Positions 17,474 through 26,406 are shown, counted from the first letter of the stretch. The stretch: DNA of 55,665 nucleotides from Sediminicultor sp035648055 (GCA_035648055.1 DASRMF010000084.1:1-55665); one strand, 5' to 3'. Made by a program: numbers and translations. The notes: a model not told the origin generated them from the sequence alone.

Positions 17474-18577
17474 TTATTTTTTCTCTAAATCATTTTTTTC
17501 AAGATCGTTTTTCGAATCCGGCTCTTTCTCATCCTTGTACTCTGATTCACTTTTTATATCTATTTTCCATCCGGTTAATTTTGCAGCAAGCCTGGCATTT
17601 TGTCCTGCTTTTCCAATTGCTAAAGAAAGTTGCTGATCTGGTACAATTACTGTAGCAGTCTTTTCTTTTTCAAAAAGACCTACTTCTAAAACTTTAGCCG
17701 GACTTAAGGAATTAGCGATTAATGTTTTTTCATCGTCACTCCATTTTACAACATCAATTTTTTCATCTTTTAATTCCTGCATAATTAATTTTATTCGTGA
17801 ACCCCTATCGCCTATGCATGCCCCTATCGGGTCTACCTTTTCGTCATTAGAACAAACTGCAACTTTTGAGCGCTTGCCTGCTTCGCGAGCAATATTCTTA
17901 ATCTCAACAAGCCCCTCATGAATCTCGGGGATTTCTAATTCAAACAAACGTTTTAATAATTCGGGATGGGATCTGGATGCAATTATCTTGGGACCCTTAG
18001 ATGTTCTTGTTACCTCAAGGATATAAATTTTAATTCTTCTCCCTTTGTAATATTCTTCATTTTTAATTTGTTCGTTAGATAAAAGAATGGCTTCCGTTCT
18101 TCCTAAATCTATAATTACGTTTCCATACTCTGCCCTCAACACGACTCCGGTAACAATATCTCTCACTTTATCGATATATTTTTCATAAATTACATTTCTT
18201 TCAGCTTCTCTAATTTTTTGGACTATTACCTGTTTTGCTGTTTGAGTAGCTATTCTTCCAAATTCTGTAGGGGTAGTTTCTATTAAAATTGTATCCCCAA
18301 TATTATATTTTTCCTTATCTTTTTTTGGTAATTCATCTATACTAATTTCTTTTAAATGGTTTGAAACTTTGTCTACAATTATTTTATCGGTAAAAACTTT
18401 AATCACTCCGCTGTCTTTAGAAATATCTATTTTTATATTTTCTACATTGCTTAAATAATTTTTTTTATATGCCGAAAGTATTGCAGATTCAATCGCACCT
18501 ATTAATATATCTTTAGGTATTCCTTTTTCTTTTTCCAATTCATCTAGTACTTTTGCTAAATCTACTTTCATGGACAA
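17474..18577 (-). CDS. nusA: Transcription termination/antitermination factor NusA
   Basis: A 367-residue RNA polymerase-associated factor affecting pausing, termination and antitermination. In order: an N-terminal NusA domain (about 1-130), S1 domain (GVVLRAEYGNVIIDLGRTEAIL), KH1 (DPIGACIGDRGSRIKLIMQEL) and KH2 (LAIGKAGQNARLAAKLTGW), ending in a short charged tail. It lacks the C-terminal repeats of proteobacterial NusA. The TTG at 18577 is 10 bases after AAGGAGG; an ATG two codons in is the alternative. rimP, which normally precedes nusA, is absent: the mtaB terminator lies directly upstream. Confidence 0.97.
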   Translation of the reverse strand: MSMKVDLAKVLDELEKEKGIPKDILIGAIESAILSAYKKNYLSNVENIKIDISKDSGVIKVFTDKIIVDKVSNHLKEISIDELPKKDKEKYNIGDTILIETTPTEFGRIATQTAKQVIVQKIREAERNVIYEKYIDKVRDIVTGVVLRAEYGNVIIDLGRTEAILLSNEQIKNEEYYKGRRIKIYILEVTRTSKGPKIIASRSHPELLKRLFELEIPEIHEGLVEIKNIAREAGKRSKVAVCSNDEKVDPIGACIGDRGSRIKLIMQELKDEKIDVVKWSDDEKTLIANSLSPAKVLEVGLFEKEKTATVIVPDQQLSLAIGKAGQNARLAAKLTGWKIDIKSESEYKDEKEPDSKNDLEKNDLEKK

Positions 18578-18636
18578 TATATTATATCCTCCTTCCTATT
18601 AAAATGTATCAAGTGAAATAATTGCCTAATATATAA

Positions 18637-18667
18637 CAAAAGAGTGGTCTCGGATACCACTCTTTTG
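18637..18667 (-). terminator. Terminator of the heat-shock operon (after mtaB)
   Basis: A perfect 12-bp stem, CAAAAGAGTGGT at 18637-18648 against its complement at 18656-18667, with a 7-base loop. In minus-strand RNA it ends in UUUUG followed by UUAUAUAU. It lies between mtaB and nusA and separates the two operons. Confidence 0.75.
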
Positions 18668-18754
18668 AAGAGAACGAACTTTTTACTTAAGCACAATAAT
18701 TATAACATAAAACTATTATTTTGGCAATTTTTTCGTATCTATTTTTTCTTCTAA

Positions 18755-20080
18755 CTACCCCACTAAAGTTTGCACTGAAGAAACGATATAATTAGAAAAT
18801 ATTTTATTTAATTTAACACTAACTATTTCACCTCTTTTGCCGGTAAAAGCAGGAATTAGCACTTTAATATAATTAGAGGTGGTACCGCGGGAATAAATTC
18901 TTCCTTCTTCGTCTTTTATCTCGTCCTCAACCAAGATTTCAGTAATTGAATTTAGGAAATTTTTTTGGAAATCATAAAATAATTCTTTGGATAATTCTTG
19001 CAGCTTTTTACTTCTTTCTTTTTTTGCTATATTATCGATTTTATTGGGCAGTAAAGCTGCTACGCATTTTTTACGATTAGAATATTTAAAAACGTGCATT
19101 TTTGCAAAGTGTATTTTTCTAACAAAACTAACGGTTTTACTGAAACTATTATCGTCTTCATTGGGGAAACCAACCATAATATCAGTAGTAATGGCTATAT
19201 CGGGTACTGTTTCTTTTATCAGGGAGATCTTTTGATAAAAAATCGAGGTATCGTAAGGGCGATTCATAAGATTAAGAATTTTATCGTCTCCACTTTGTAG
19301 AGGAATATGAAGGTGATGGCAAAACTTAGAACAATTTTTAAAAACATCTAACAATTCAGCATCGATGTCTACTAATTCTATTGAACTTAAACGAATTCTT
19401 TTTATTCCCTTAATGCTGTTAATCAGAGAAATTAATTTTGCTAAATTTATTTTTCCTTTATCTATATCTCTGCCGTAGGTGCCCAAATTAATTCCTGTGA
19501 GGACTACTTCTTTAATCCCATTACTACTTAAAGAGGAAACTTCTTCCAATACATCTTCTACGGGTCTACTCCGAGCAGGACCCCTAACATACGGAACTTT
19601 ACAATAAGTACAGAATCTGTTACAACCATCCTGAATTTTAAGCAATGCACGGGTATGCAAACTGCTTGATTTATTTTTAAGTATATTGTCGTATTTTTTC
19701 AGATATTTTGCAGGCTTTACTCTAATAACCGGATCAGGGAAATCATTTTTTTCTAATAGTTGTAAGATATCATTTTTTTCCCCATTCCCGGCTATCAGAC
19801 TGATGCCTTCTATCTTTTGTAAGTCTTCGTAGTCAGATTGTGCATAGCAGCCGGTTACGATTATTTTTGATTTTCTATTTTGACGGATAGCTTTTCTTAT
19901 CATTTGCTTAGATTTTCTATCCGCTTCCTGAGTGACCGTACAGGTATTTATTATATATATGTCAGCATTTTGGTGAAAATCTACTATTTGAAATCCTTTA
20001 TCTTGTAAAATACTGATAATACTTTCTGTTTCATATTGGTTTACTTTGCATCCAAGTGTTTTGAGGGCAACTTTAGTAAT
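18755..20080 (-). CDS. mtaB: tRNA (N6-threonylcarbamoyladenosine37-C2) methylthiotransferase MtaB, AUU start
   Basis: A 441-residue radical-SAM enzyme that methylthiolates t6A37 of tRNAs. The UPF0004 domain carries TLGCKVNQYETES and INTCTVT. The radical-SAM domain has CNRFCTYCKVPYVRG. The C-terminal TRAM domain includes GEIVSVKLNK. The first in-frame ATG (19903) would remove about 59 conserved residues, including two cluster cysteines. Upstream, the frame stays open to an ATT (20080-20078; another ATT just before it) placed 7 bases after GGAGG, with no ATG, GTG or TTG at that spot. I infer an AUU start. It follows dnaJ by 21 bases, as in Bacillus-type heat-shock operons. Confidence 0.93.
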   Translation of the reverse strand: MTKVALKTLGCKVNQYETESIISILQDKGFQIVDFHQNADIYIINTCTVTQEADRKSKQMIRKAIRQNRKSKIIVTGCYAQSDYEDLQKIEGISLIAGNGEKNDILQLLEKNDFPDPVIRVKPAKYLKKYDNILKNKSSSLHTRALLKIQDGCNRFCTYCKVPYVRGPARSRPVEDVLEEVSSLSSNGIKEVVLTGINLGTYGRDIDKGKINLAKLISLINSIKGIKRIRLSSIELVDIDAELLDVFKNCSKFCHHLHIPLQSGDDKILNLMNRPYDTSIFYQKISLIKETVPDIAITTDIMVGFPNEDDNSFSKTVSFVRKIHFAKMHVFKYSNRKKCVAALLPNKIDNIAKKERSKKLQELSKELFYDFQKNFLNSITEILVEDEIKDEEGRIYSRGTTSNYIKVLIPAFTGKRGEIVSVKLNKIFSNYIVSSVQTLVG

Positions 20081-20101
20081 AATTACTCCTCCTTTTTTAT
20101 T

Positions 20102-21226
20102 CTATCCTAAAGCATTTTTAATTTTATCAAAAATACCTTTCTCTCCTAATGTCTCTAAATCTTCACCGTTTAACTCTGCATATTTTAACAATACATTTTT
20201 TTGTTTCTCATTCATCTTTTTAGGTACTTCCACTTTAATTTTAATATATTGATTCCCTCGCTGCTTAGTTCCAATTTTAAATATTCCTTTTCCTCTAAGC
20301 CTAAAAACACTATTTGGTTGAGTGCCAGCAGGAATTTTTAGTTTTGCCTTTTCTTCTAAGGTAGGGACAGTTGTTGTACCACCCAATGCTGCCTTTACAA
20401 AACTAATTGAATGGCTACAATTAATATCTATTCCGTTGCGGTTAAATATTTTATGAGGTTTTATGTATAAAACAATATATAAATCTCCGGAGGATCCTCC
20501 TCGTTCTCCGGGTTCACCCATTCCGGTTATTCGTAATTGGTGACCGGTATCGACACCAGCAGGTATTTTTACTTTTACTATTCTATTTTTCTTTACTTTT
20601 CCCGTACCACTACAATTGGTACATACTTCCTTTATTATTTTTCCTTCACCTGCACACCGGGGGCAGGTTTTTACATTAACAAATTGGCCGAACATTGTAT
20701 TTTGAGTACTTTTTATCTCCCCTGTACCGTGGCAATCAGTGCAGGTCTGTGGAGATGTCCCAGGTTTAGCTCCGCTTCCTTTGCATATTGAACAGTTTTC
20801 CCAACTGGGAACTTCAATTTTAGTTTCTTTACCAAAGGCAGCATCTTCGAAATTTATTTCTAAATTATATCTTAAGTTAGCTCCTCTTTGGGAACGAGTT
20901 CCTCTTCCACTTCCTCGAGTTCTTGCTCCAAAGAAAGAATCAAAGATATCACCAAAATCGCCAAAATCAGAAAAACCTCTTCCCTGAGAATTAAATCCTC
21001 CCATGCCTTCAGCTGAACCAAATTGATCATATCCTGCCTTCTTTTCCGGGTTACTTAGTACCTGATAGGCTTCGTTAATTTCCTTAAATTTATCTTCTGC
21101 ATTGCTGTCAGATGAATTTCTATCAGGGTGATATTTAAGGGCAAGCTTTCTATAAGCTTTTTTTATTTCCTCAGGGGAAGCCCCTTTTTTTATATCTAAA
21201 ACTTCATAATAATCTCTTTTTGTCAA
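20102..21226 (-). CDS. dnaJ: Chaperone protein DnaJ (Hsp40)
   Basis: A 374-residue co-chaperone that delivers substrates to DnaK and stimulates its ATPase. The J domain has HPD at about 33-35. A Gly/Phe-rich region (GMGGFNSQGRGFSDFGDFGD) follows, then four zinc-binding repeats: CSICKGSG, CTDCHGTG, CPRCAGEG and CTNCSGTG. C-terminal substrate-binding domains complete a full class I DnaJ. The start is TTG at 21226, about 9 bases after AAGGA. A 244-base repeat-filled gap separates it from dnaK, unusual inside this operon and likely repeat insertion. Confidence 0.98.
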   Translation of the reverse strand: MTKRDYYEVLDIKKGASPEEIKKAYRKLALKYHPDRNSSDSNAEDKFKEINEAYQVLSNPEKKAGYDQFGSAEGMGGFNSQGRGFSDFGDFGDIFDSFFGARTRGSGRGTRSQRGANLRYNLEINFEDAAFGKETKIEVPSWENCSICKGSGAKPGTSPQTCTDCHGTGEIKSTQNTMFGQFVNVKTCPRCAGEGKIIKEVCTNCSGTGKVKKNRIVKVKIPAGVDTGHQLRITGMGEPGERGGSSGDLYIVLYIKPHKIFNRNGIDINCSHSISFVKAALGGTTTVPTLEEKAKLKIPAGTQPNSVFRLRGKGIFKIGTKQRGNQYIKIKVEVPKKMNEKQKNVLLKYAELNGEDLETLGEKGIFDKIKNALG

Positions 21227-21301
21227 TTAATATTTTCCTTTCGTTATCGTCCGGGTTCATAAACCGAATTTACGCGGGTTCCTCCGCCTTTAAATAGACG
21301 C

Positions 21302-21374
21302 GGGCTCGATGAATCGAGCCCCTACAAATTACTTATCGCGCATTATTCATTATGGGCAGACACAAGGTCTGCCC
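21302..21374. repeat. Composite repeat: two hairpins flanking an ACT-type array (copy X)
   Basis: A palindrome GGGCTCGATGAATCGAGCCC (21302-21321) is followed by CTACAA, an ACTTATC/CATT array (21328-21353), and a second hairpin, GGGCAGAC-N5-GTCTGCCC (21354-21374). The same architecture, with an identical second hairpin, occurs at 51399-51464. It lies between dnaK and dnaJ. Confidence 0.8.
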
Positions 21375-21420
21375 ATACTTGTACCTTACGACCTTATCTT
21401 TCTTCTATTTTCTTAACTAT

Positions 21421-21472
21421 ACGCTGCACGCTATACGCTATTTTTGCTCCACGCTGCACGCTATACGCTATT
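21421..21472. repeat. 22-bp direct repeat of ACGCT heptads at the dnaK 3' end
   Basis: Two identical 22-mers at 21421-21442 and 21451-21472, built of GCACGCT and ATACGCT type 7-mers. The second copy ends inside the TAA stop codon of dnaK (21473-21471). Confidence 0.75.
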
Positions 21473-23423
21473 ACTTCTTGTCTTCGTCCTTCTCTACTTC
21501 ATAATCAGCATCAACTACTTTTTCTTCATCTTCTTCGACTGTCTTTTCTTCGGTTTCAGACTGGTTACTCTTTTCGCCTTCTTTAGCTGCTTCCTGTTGT
21601 TGTTTTTCTGCTGATGCTTTTTTATAAATCTCTTCAGCAAGTTTATGTGAAGAAGTAGTTAATTTTTCGATATCCGATTTAATTTTTTCTATATCGTCCT
21701 CTTCTAAGGCTTTTTTAATATCTTTTATGTTTTCATTTATATTGGTTTTCTCTTCTTCGCCAATCTTATCGCTGGATTCTTTTAGAGTTTTTTCCACAGA
21801 ATAAATCAGAGTATCTGCCTGATTTCTAACTTCTACCTTTTCCTTTAATTTCTTGTCTTCTTCAGCGAATTTTTCTGATTCTTTTATTTTTTTATCTATT
21901 TCTTCATCAGTTAATCCGCTTGATGTAGTAATAGTTATTTTTTGTTCTTTCCCGGTACCTAAGTCCTTAGCTTTAACATTAACAATACCACTGGCGTCTA
22001 TATCAAAGGTTACTTCGATTTGGGGAAGCCCCCTTGGGGCTAGAGGTATGCCAATCAGTTGAAATCTTCCTAAACTGATATCATCTTTGGCCATAGACCT
22101 TTCACCTTGCAATACATTTATATCTACCGCGCTCTGGTTATCAGCAGCGGTTGAAAATATCTGGCTCTTGGAAGTAGGTATAGTGGTATTTTTTTCAATT
22201 AGTCTAGTTGCTACCCCACCTAAAGTTTCTATACCTAAAGATAGAGGTGTAACATCCAGCAATAGAATGTCAGACTTTACTTCACCTCCTAAAATTCCAG
22301 CTTGAATCGCTGCGCCTATTGCTACTACTTCATCAGGATTAACCCCTTTATTTGCCTCTTTTCCAAATATTTTCTTTACCGTTTCCTGTACTTTGGGCAT
22401 TCTGGTTTGCCCGCCAACCAAAATTACTTCATCAATATCCTCCGCCTTTAATTTAGCGTCTTTGAGTGCTTTATTACAGGGTTCTATGGTACTCTCGATA
22501 AGGTCAGCGGTAAGCTGTTCTAATTTAGCTCTGGTGAGGGTAACGGTTAAATGTTTTGGACCACTGGCATCAGCAGTAATGAAAGGTAAATTAATTTCAG
22601 TTTCTAATGATGAAGATAATTCGCATTTTGCTTTTTCTGCTGCTTCCTTCAATCTTTGCAAAGCCATTTGGTCATTTTTTAGATCTACTCCATTTTCTTT
22701 TTTGAAACTATCCACTAACCAGTGTATTATTTTTTGGTCAAAATCGTCACCACCCAGGAAGGTATTTCCGTTGGTAGATTTAACCTCATAGACTCCCTCT
22801 TCGCCAATATCTAAAATAGATATGTCAAAAGTTCCGCCTCCAAGATCATAAACTGCTACTTTTTCATTTTTTTTCTTTTCAAACCCGTAAGCAAAAGCAG
22901 CGGCTGTCGGCTCATTTATAATTCTTAAAACATTTAAACCGGCGATTTTCCCCGCGTTTTTAGTTGCTTCTCTTTGGTTGTCATCAAAATACGCTGGTAC
23001 AGTAATTACTGCGTCATTTATTTTTTCCCCAACATGATCTTCGGCAGATTTTTTAAGCTTTTGTAGTATCATAGCTGAAATTTCCTGTGGACTGTATGTC
23101 TTACCCTTGGCTTCAATTTTAACATCAGTATGCCCTCCGGGAACTAATTTAAAGGGTAAATACTTCTTTGCCTTTTGTATTTCTTCATCATTGTATCTTC
23201 TGCCAATAAGTCTTTTAACTGAAAATATGGTATTTTCGGGGTTTGTAACTGCTTGTCTTTTAGCTAACAAGCCCACTAACCTTTCACCTTTTTTAGTAAA
23301 TGCAACTATAGAAGGAGTGGTTCGGCCACCTTCTGCATTTTCTATTATAACAGGTTTTCCGCCTTCTATAACTGCGACAACAGAATTAGTTGTCCCTAAA
23401 TCGATTCCAATTATTTTTCCCAT
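21471..23423 (-). CDS. dnaK: Chaperone protein DnaK (Hsp70)
   Basis: A 650-residue ATP-driven Hsp70 chaperone. The nucleotide-binding domain begins GKIIGIDLGTTNSVVAV and has the AVYDLGGGTFDISILDIG and ILVGGQTRMPKVQE segments. The substrate-binding domain has DVTPLSLGIETLGG. The helical lid ends in an acidic Glu/Asp-rich tail. It is 37 bases downstream of grpE and under the CIRCE/HrcA control placed before hrcA. Its stop codon touches a direct repeat. Nothing is missing from the family core. Confidence 0.98.
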   Translation of the reverse strand: MGKIIGIDLGTTNSVVAVIEGGKPVIIENAEGGRTTPSIVAFTKKGERLVGLLAKRQAVTNPENTIFSVKRLIGRRYNDEEIQKAKKYLPFKLVPGGHTDVKIEAKGKTYSPQEISAMILQKLKKSAEDHVGEKINDAVITVPAYFDDNQREATKNAGKIAGLNVLRIINEPTAAAFAYGFEKKKNEKVAVYDLGGGTFDISILDIGEEGVYEVKSTNGNTFLGGDDFDQKIIHWLVDSFKKENGVDLKNDQMALQRLKEAAEKAKCELSSSLETEINLPFITADASGPKHLTVTLTRAKLEQLTADLIESTIEPCNKALKDAKLKAEDIDEVILVGGQTRMPKVQETVKKIFGKEANKGVNPDEVVAIGAAIQAGILGGEVKSDILLLDVTPLSLGIETLGGVATRLIEKNTTIPTSKSQIFSTAADNQSAVDINVLQGERSMAKDDISLGRFQLIGIPLAPRGLPQIEVTFDIDASGIVNVKAKDLGTGKEQKITITTSSGLTDEEIDKKIKESEKFAEEDKKLKEKVEVRNQADTLIYSVEKTLKESSDKIGEEEKTNINENIKDIKKALEEDDIEKIKSDIEKLTTSSHKLAEEIYKKASAEKQQQEAAKEGEKSNQSETEEKTVEEDEEKVVDADYEVEKDEDKK

Positions 23424-23460
23424 GATATTATCTCTCCTTTTCTTAATCTTTTTTTTTAAA

Positions 23461-24099
23461 TTATTTTATTTCAGTTTCCTTTTTCTCTTTAGTTGAAACC
23501 GCGACTTTTACCATTGCCGGTCTTAATACTTTAGATTTTATATAGTAACCTTTTTGAAATTCTTCGGTAACTGTATCTTCAGAATATTTTTCTGTGTCTA
23601 CTCTCATTACCGCTTCATGTTTATAAGGGTCAAATATATGCCCAATTGATTGCATAGGTTTAACCCCTTCTTTATTTAAAATATTATGAAATTCTTTTAA
23701 AATATTAGTAACACCTTCTTTTATAGCCTTTGAGTTTTTATTATTTTTAGCAGAACCTAAGGCTCTTTCCAGATTATCCAATACAGTTAACAAATTACTT
23801 ATAAGTCTTTCGTTAGCAAATTCAATAAATTCCTTCTGTTTTTTCTCCTGCCGTTTTTTGTAATTATCAAAATCAGCTTGCAATCTTTCCAAACGCCCCA
23901 GATATTCATGGGATAAATCATTTTCTTCCTGAACTATCTTCCTGCTTTCTGATAATTCCTCTTCTGCATCTTGAAATAGTTTTTCTTTTTCTATTAATTT
24001 TCGGATTATTTCTTCTTTATTCATTGATTTATATTTTTTGCTTTCTGTTAATTTTGCTTTTTCCTGAAATTCCTTTTTATCCTTTTTTTTAAACATCAT
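23461..24099 (-). CDS. grpE: Nucleotide exchange factor GrpE
   Basis: A 212-residue homodimeric ADP/ATP exchange factor for DnaK. A long N-terminal coiled coil (about 25-95) with LQADFDNYKKRQEK leads into a helical bundle (LLTVLDNLERALGSA) and a C-terminal beta domain with IFDPYKHEAVMRVDTE and GYYIKSKVLRPAMVKVA. It lies between hrcA and dnaK in the heat-shock operon. A second Met immediately follows the first, so the start is uncertain by one residue. Confidence 0.97.
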   Translation of the reverse strand: MMFKKKDKKEFQEKAKLTESKKYKSMNKEEIIRKLIEKEKLFQDAEEELSESRKIVQEENDLSHEYLGRLERLQADFDNYKKRQEKKQKEFIEFANERLISNLLTVLDNLERALGSAKNNKNSKAIKEGVTNILKEFHNILNKEGVKPMQSIGHIFDPYKHEAVMRVDTEKYSEDTVTEEFQKGYYIKSKVLRPAMVKVAVSTKEKKETEIK

Positions 24100-24132
24100 T
24101 AATCCCCCGAGAATGAACCTTATGAAAAAATC

Positions 24133-25164
24133 TTAAAATTCTGATAATATCTCACTTAATTTATCCGAAATATATTCAGCAATAGAAACCATTCTGGGAT
24201 AATCCATCCTGGTTGGGCCTAAAATTCCTATTGCTCCAGCCGGTTTGCCTTTAATGCTGTATTCACTTGTTACCAGACTGCAATTTTGCATTTCCTTTAG
24301 TTTGCTTTCTTTGCCGATAATTATTTTAGTCTTTCTAAATCCTAAATATCCCCTTATCGTATCGGCTAATATATTTTCTTCTTCAATTAATGATAATATA
24401 TAATTTAATTTATCTGTTTCTTTAAATTCAGGGTGTTTTATTATATTCATTCTGCCATCTAAATAAACTTTATTTTCAGAATATTCAAAATCAAAGCATT
24501 CTTCTAAAAAATTATGAATATAACTAAATTTTTCCTGAAATGATATAATTTTATCCAATTCATCCAATAGCATATTATTCAAATTTGTTATAGTTATATC
24601 TTTTTCTGCTAATTTGCTATTAATGAAATTAGATAGATAGTTCAATCTATCTTTATTTATTTCTCCGGAAACGTTAATTATTTTTTGGCAGACCAGTCCT
24701 GCATCGGTAATTATAACTGTTAGGATACGATTATTTCCTATCGCTACAAACTGAATATTATTTACTGTATTATTATAAATAACCGGTGCCAATACGACTC
24801 CTATATTATCGGTTAATTTGGATAATAATTGAGAAGTTATCTTCATCGTTTCTTCAAACTCTTTGTTTTTTCTATAAATCCGGATAATTTCTCTCTTTTC
24901 TTTTTCTTTTAAGTAGTTTTTTACCATCAAATTATCTACATAAAATCGATAACCTTTATCGGTGGGAATTCTTCCTGACGAAATATGCGGCTGCCATAAA
25001 TAATCATATTTTTCTAATAGATACATTTCATGTCTTATCGTGGCAGTACTTAAATTCAAATTATATTTTTCTGCAATTATAGCCGAACTAACCGGTTCAG
25101 CGGTAGTAATATATCTATGTACCACTGCTGTTAATATATTTTTCATTCTTTCATTTAATTCCAT
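24133..25164 (-). CDS. hrcA: Heat-inducible transcription repressor HrcA
   Basis: A 343-residue winged-helix repressor that binds CIRCE and is kept active by chaperonins. The N-terminal DNA-binding part has RMKNILTAVVHRYITTAEPV and LNLSTATIRHEMYLLE. The central and C-terminal parts have PHISSGRIPTDKGYRFYVD and IGILGPTRMDYPRM. It is the first gene of hrcA-grpE-dnaK-dnaJ-mtaB. A perfect CIRCE lies 13 bases upstream of its start, so the repressor controls its own operon. Confidence 0.98.
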   Translation of the reverse strand: MELNERMKNILTAVVHRYITTAEPVSSAIIAEKYNLNLSTATIRHEMYLLEKYDYLWQPHISSGRIPTDKGYRFYVDNLMVKNYLKEKEKREIIRIYRKNKEFEETMKITSQLLSKLTDNIGVVLAPVIYNNTVNNIQFVAIGNNRILTVIITDAGLVCQKIINVSGEINKDRLNYLSNFINSKLAEKDITITNLNNMLLDELDKIISFQEKFSYIHNFLEECFDFEYSENKVYLDGRMNIIKHPEFKETDKLNYILSLIEEENILADTIRGYLGFRKTKIIIGKESKLKEMQNCSLVTSEYSIKGKPAGAIGILGPTRMDYPRMVSIAEYISDKLSEILSEF

Positions 25165-25177
25165 CTTTACGCCTCGT

Positions 25178-25204
25178 TTAGCACTCTCATAGGGAGAGTG
25201 CTAA
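25178..25204 (-). promoter_or_regulatory. CIRCE operator (HrcA-binding site)
   Basis: The exact CIRCE consensus: TTAGCACTC (25178-25186), a 9-base spacer, and GAGTGCTAA (25196-25204). It sits in the 5' untranslated region of hrcA just downstream of the predicted transcription start. It should repress the whole hrcA-grpE-dnaK-dnaJ-mtaB operon in the absence of heat stress. Confidence 0.97.
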
Positions 25205-25215
25205 TTGCCTTAAAT

Positions 25216-25244
25216 AAGATATCATTATAGATTCTATTTGTCAA
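25216..25244 (-). promoter_or_regulatory. Probable sigma-70-type promoter of the hrcA operon
   Basis: On the minus strand, a consensus TTGACA (25244-25239), a 17-base spacer and TATCTT (25221-25216). Transcription would start a few bases before the CIRCE element, the usual layout for HrcA-regulated promoters. Confidence 0.75.
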
Positions 25245-25259
25245 GATATTTTGAAAAAA

Positions 25260-26396
25260 TCAATCAACAAATTCCCTAAAAACAGTATCAGCCAGGAAAA
25301 TACCCCTTCTGGTTAATTTTATCTTACAATCATCTTTTTGTAATAACCCTGTATTAACTAATTTTTTGATTTGTTTATAGAAAGTATTATAAATATCAAC
25401 TTTAAATCTTTTTGCGAATTCTTTACAACTTATTCCATCGTTTGTCCTTAAGCCCAAAATTATGGTTTCTATCATTCTTTTTCTTAAAGATAACTTTTCA
25501 CCATTATCTATAGGCAATTTTCCACCCATTATCTCTTTTATATATCTTGCCGGGTTTTCATAATTCATATATCGATACCCTCTTATGAAAGAAAATGCTC
25601 CTGCTCCTATCCCCAAATATGGTTTATTCTGCCAATAAATTAGATTATGCTCCGATCTCTTATGAGGACGTGCAAAATTTGCTATCTCATAGTGCTCAAA
25701 ACCATTCTCTTCCAAATAATTTATTGCCCAGTTATACATGTCGAATTCTTCATCCTCAGTAGGTAGTTTTAACTTTCCCCTTTTATCTTCCTTATAATAC
25801 TCCGTTCCTGGTTTTAGAGTCAAATTATATAGTGATAAGTGGTCTGGTTTTAAGGAAACAGCTTTTTTTAATGTAGCTTGAAGATCTTCAGTGGTTTGCT
25901 CAGGTAAGGCAAACATTATATCTATATTGATATTGTTAAATCCTGCCTCTCGAGCCAAATAATATGAATCAATAATCTCTTGCGTATCATGTATTCTGCC
26001 CAATTTTTTTAAAAATAAATTATTGAAACTCTGTGCTCCTAAACTTAACCTGTTTATTCCCGATTCGATTAGCAGCTTTATTTTTTCACCATCTAATGTT
26101 CCCGGATTTGCTTCTATGGTTATCTCTGCGTTTTTATCAATTGTAAATTTATCTTTACAAAATTCCAATATATTACAAATTTGAGCTCCTGATAAAATAG
26201 TAGGGGTGCCACCGCCTAAATAAATAGCCTTTACATTGCTCTTTTTTAATTTTTTAGAATAAGCGGTTATTTCCTGATATAAAGCGGGGATGTAGGAGGA
26301 AATCTGATTATCTTCTTTCAATTGGTAAGAATTAAAGTCACAGTAAGGACATTTTGCTACACAATAAGGAAAATGTAGATACAATCCTAGTTTCAT
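25260..26396 (-). CDS. hemW: Radical SAM heme chaperone HemW
   Basis: A 378-residue protein of the HemN-like family. The radical-SAM cluster motif is near the N terminus: CVAKCPYC (C12, C16, C19), followed by the family-typical YLGGGTPTIL. Its C-terminal winged-helix-like HemN_C part has RMIETIILGLRTNDGISC. The standard HemW gene context is lepA-hemW-hrcA, as here, so it is not coproporphyrinogen dehydrogenase. It lies 10 bases downstream of lepA and is separated from hrcA by the hrcA promoter. Confidence 0.95.
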   Translation of the reverse strand: MKLGLYLHFPYCVAKCPYCDFNSYQLKEDNQISSYIPALYQEITAYSKKLKKSNVKAIYLGGGTPTILSGAQICNILEFCKDKFTIDKNAEITIEANPGTLDGEKIKLLIESGINRLSLGAQSFNNLFLKKLGRIHDTQEIIDSYYLAREAGFNNINIDIMFALPEQTTEDLQATLKKAVSLKPDHLSLYNLTLKPGTEYYKEDKRGKLKLPTEDEEFDMYNWAINYLEENGFEHYEIANFARPHKRSEHNLIYWQNKPYLGIGAGAFSFIRGYRYMNYENPARYIKEIMGGKLPIDNGEKLSLRKRMIETIILGLRTNDGISCKEFAKRFKVDIYNTFYKQIKKLVNTGLLQKDDCKIKLTRRGIFLADTVFREFVD

Positions 26397-26406
26397 TAGT
26401 CATCCC

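Noticed and set aside
18876..18892. A plus-strand match to the T-box core (GGTGGTACCGCGGG).
   Set aside because: It lies inside the mtaB coding sequence (minus strand, encoding SRGTTSN). No terminator or synthetase gene follows on the plus strand, and no stems precede it. It is a coincidence of codons.
18755..19903. mtaB as a truncated or frameshifted pseudogene.
   Set aside because: The missing N-terminal residues are encoded in frame immediately upstream; only the start codon (ATT) is unusual.
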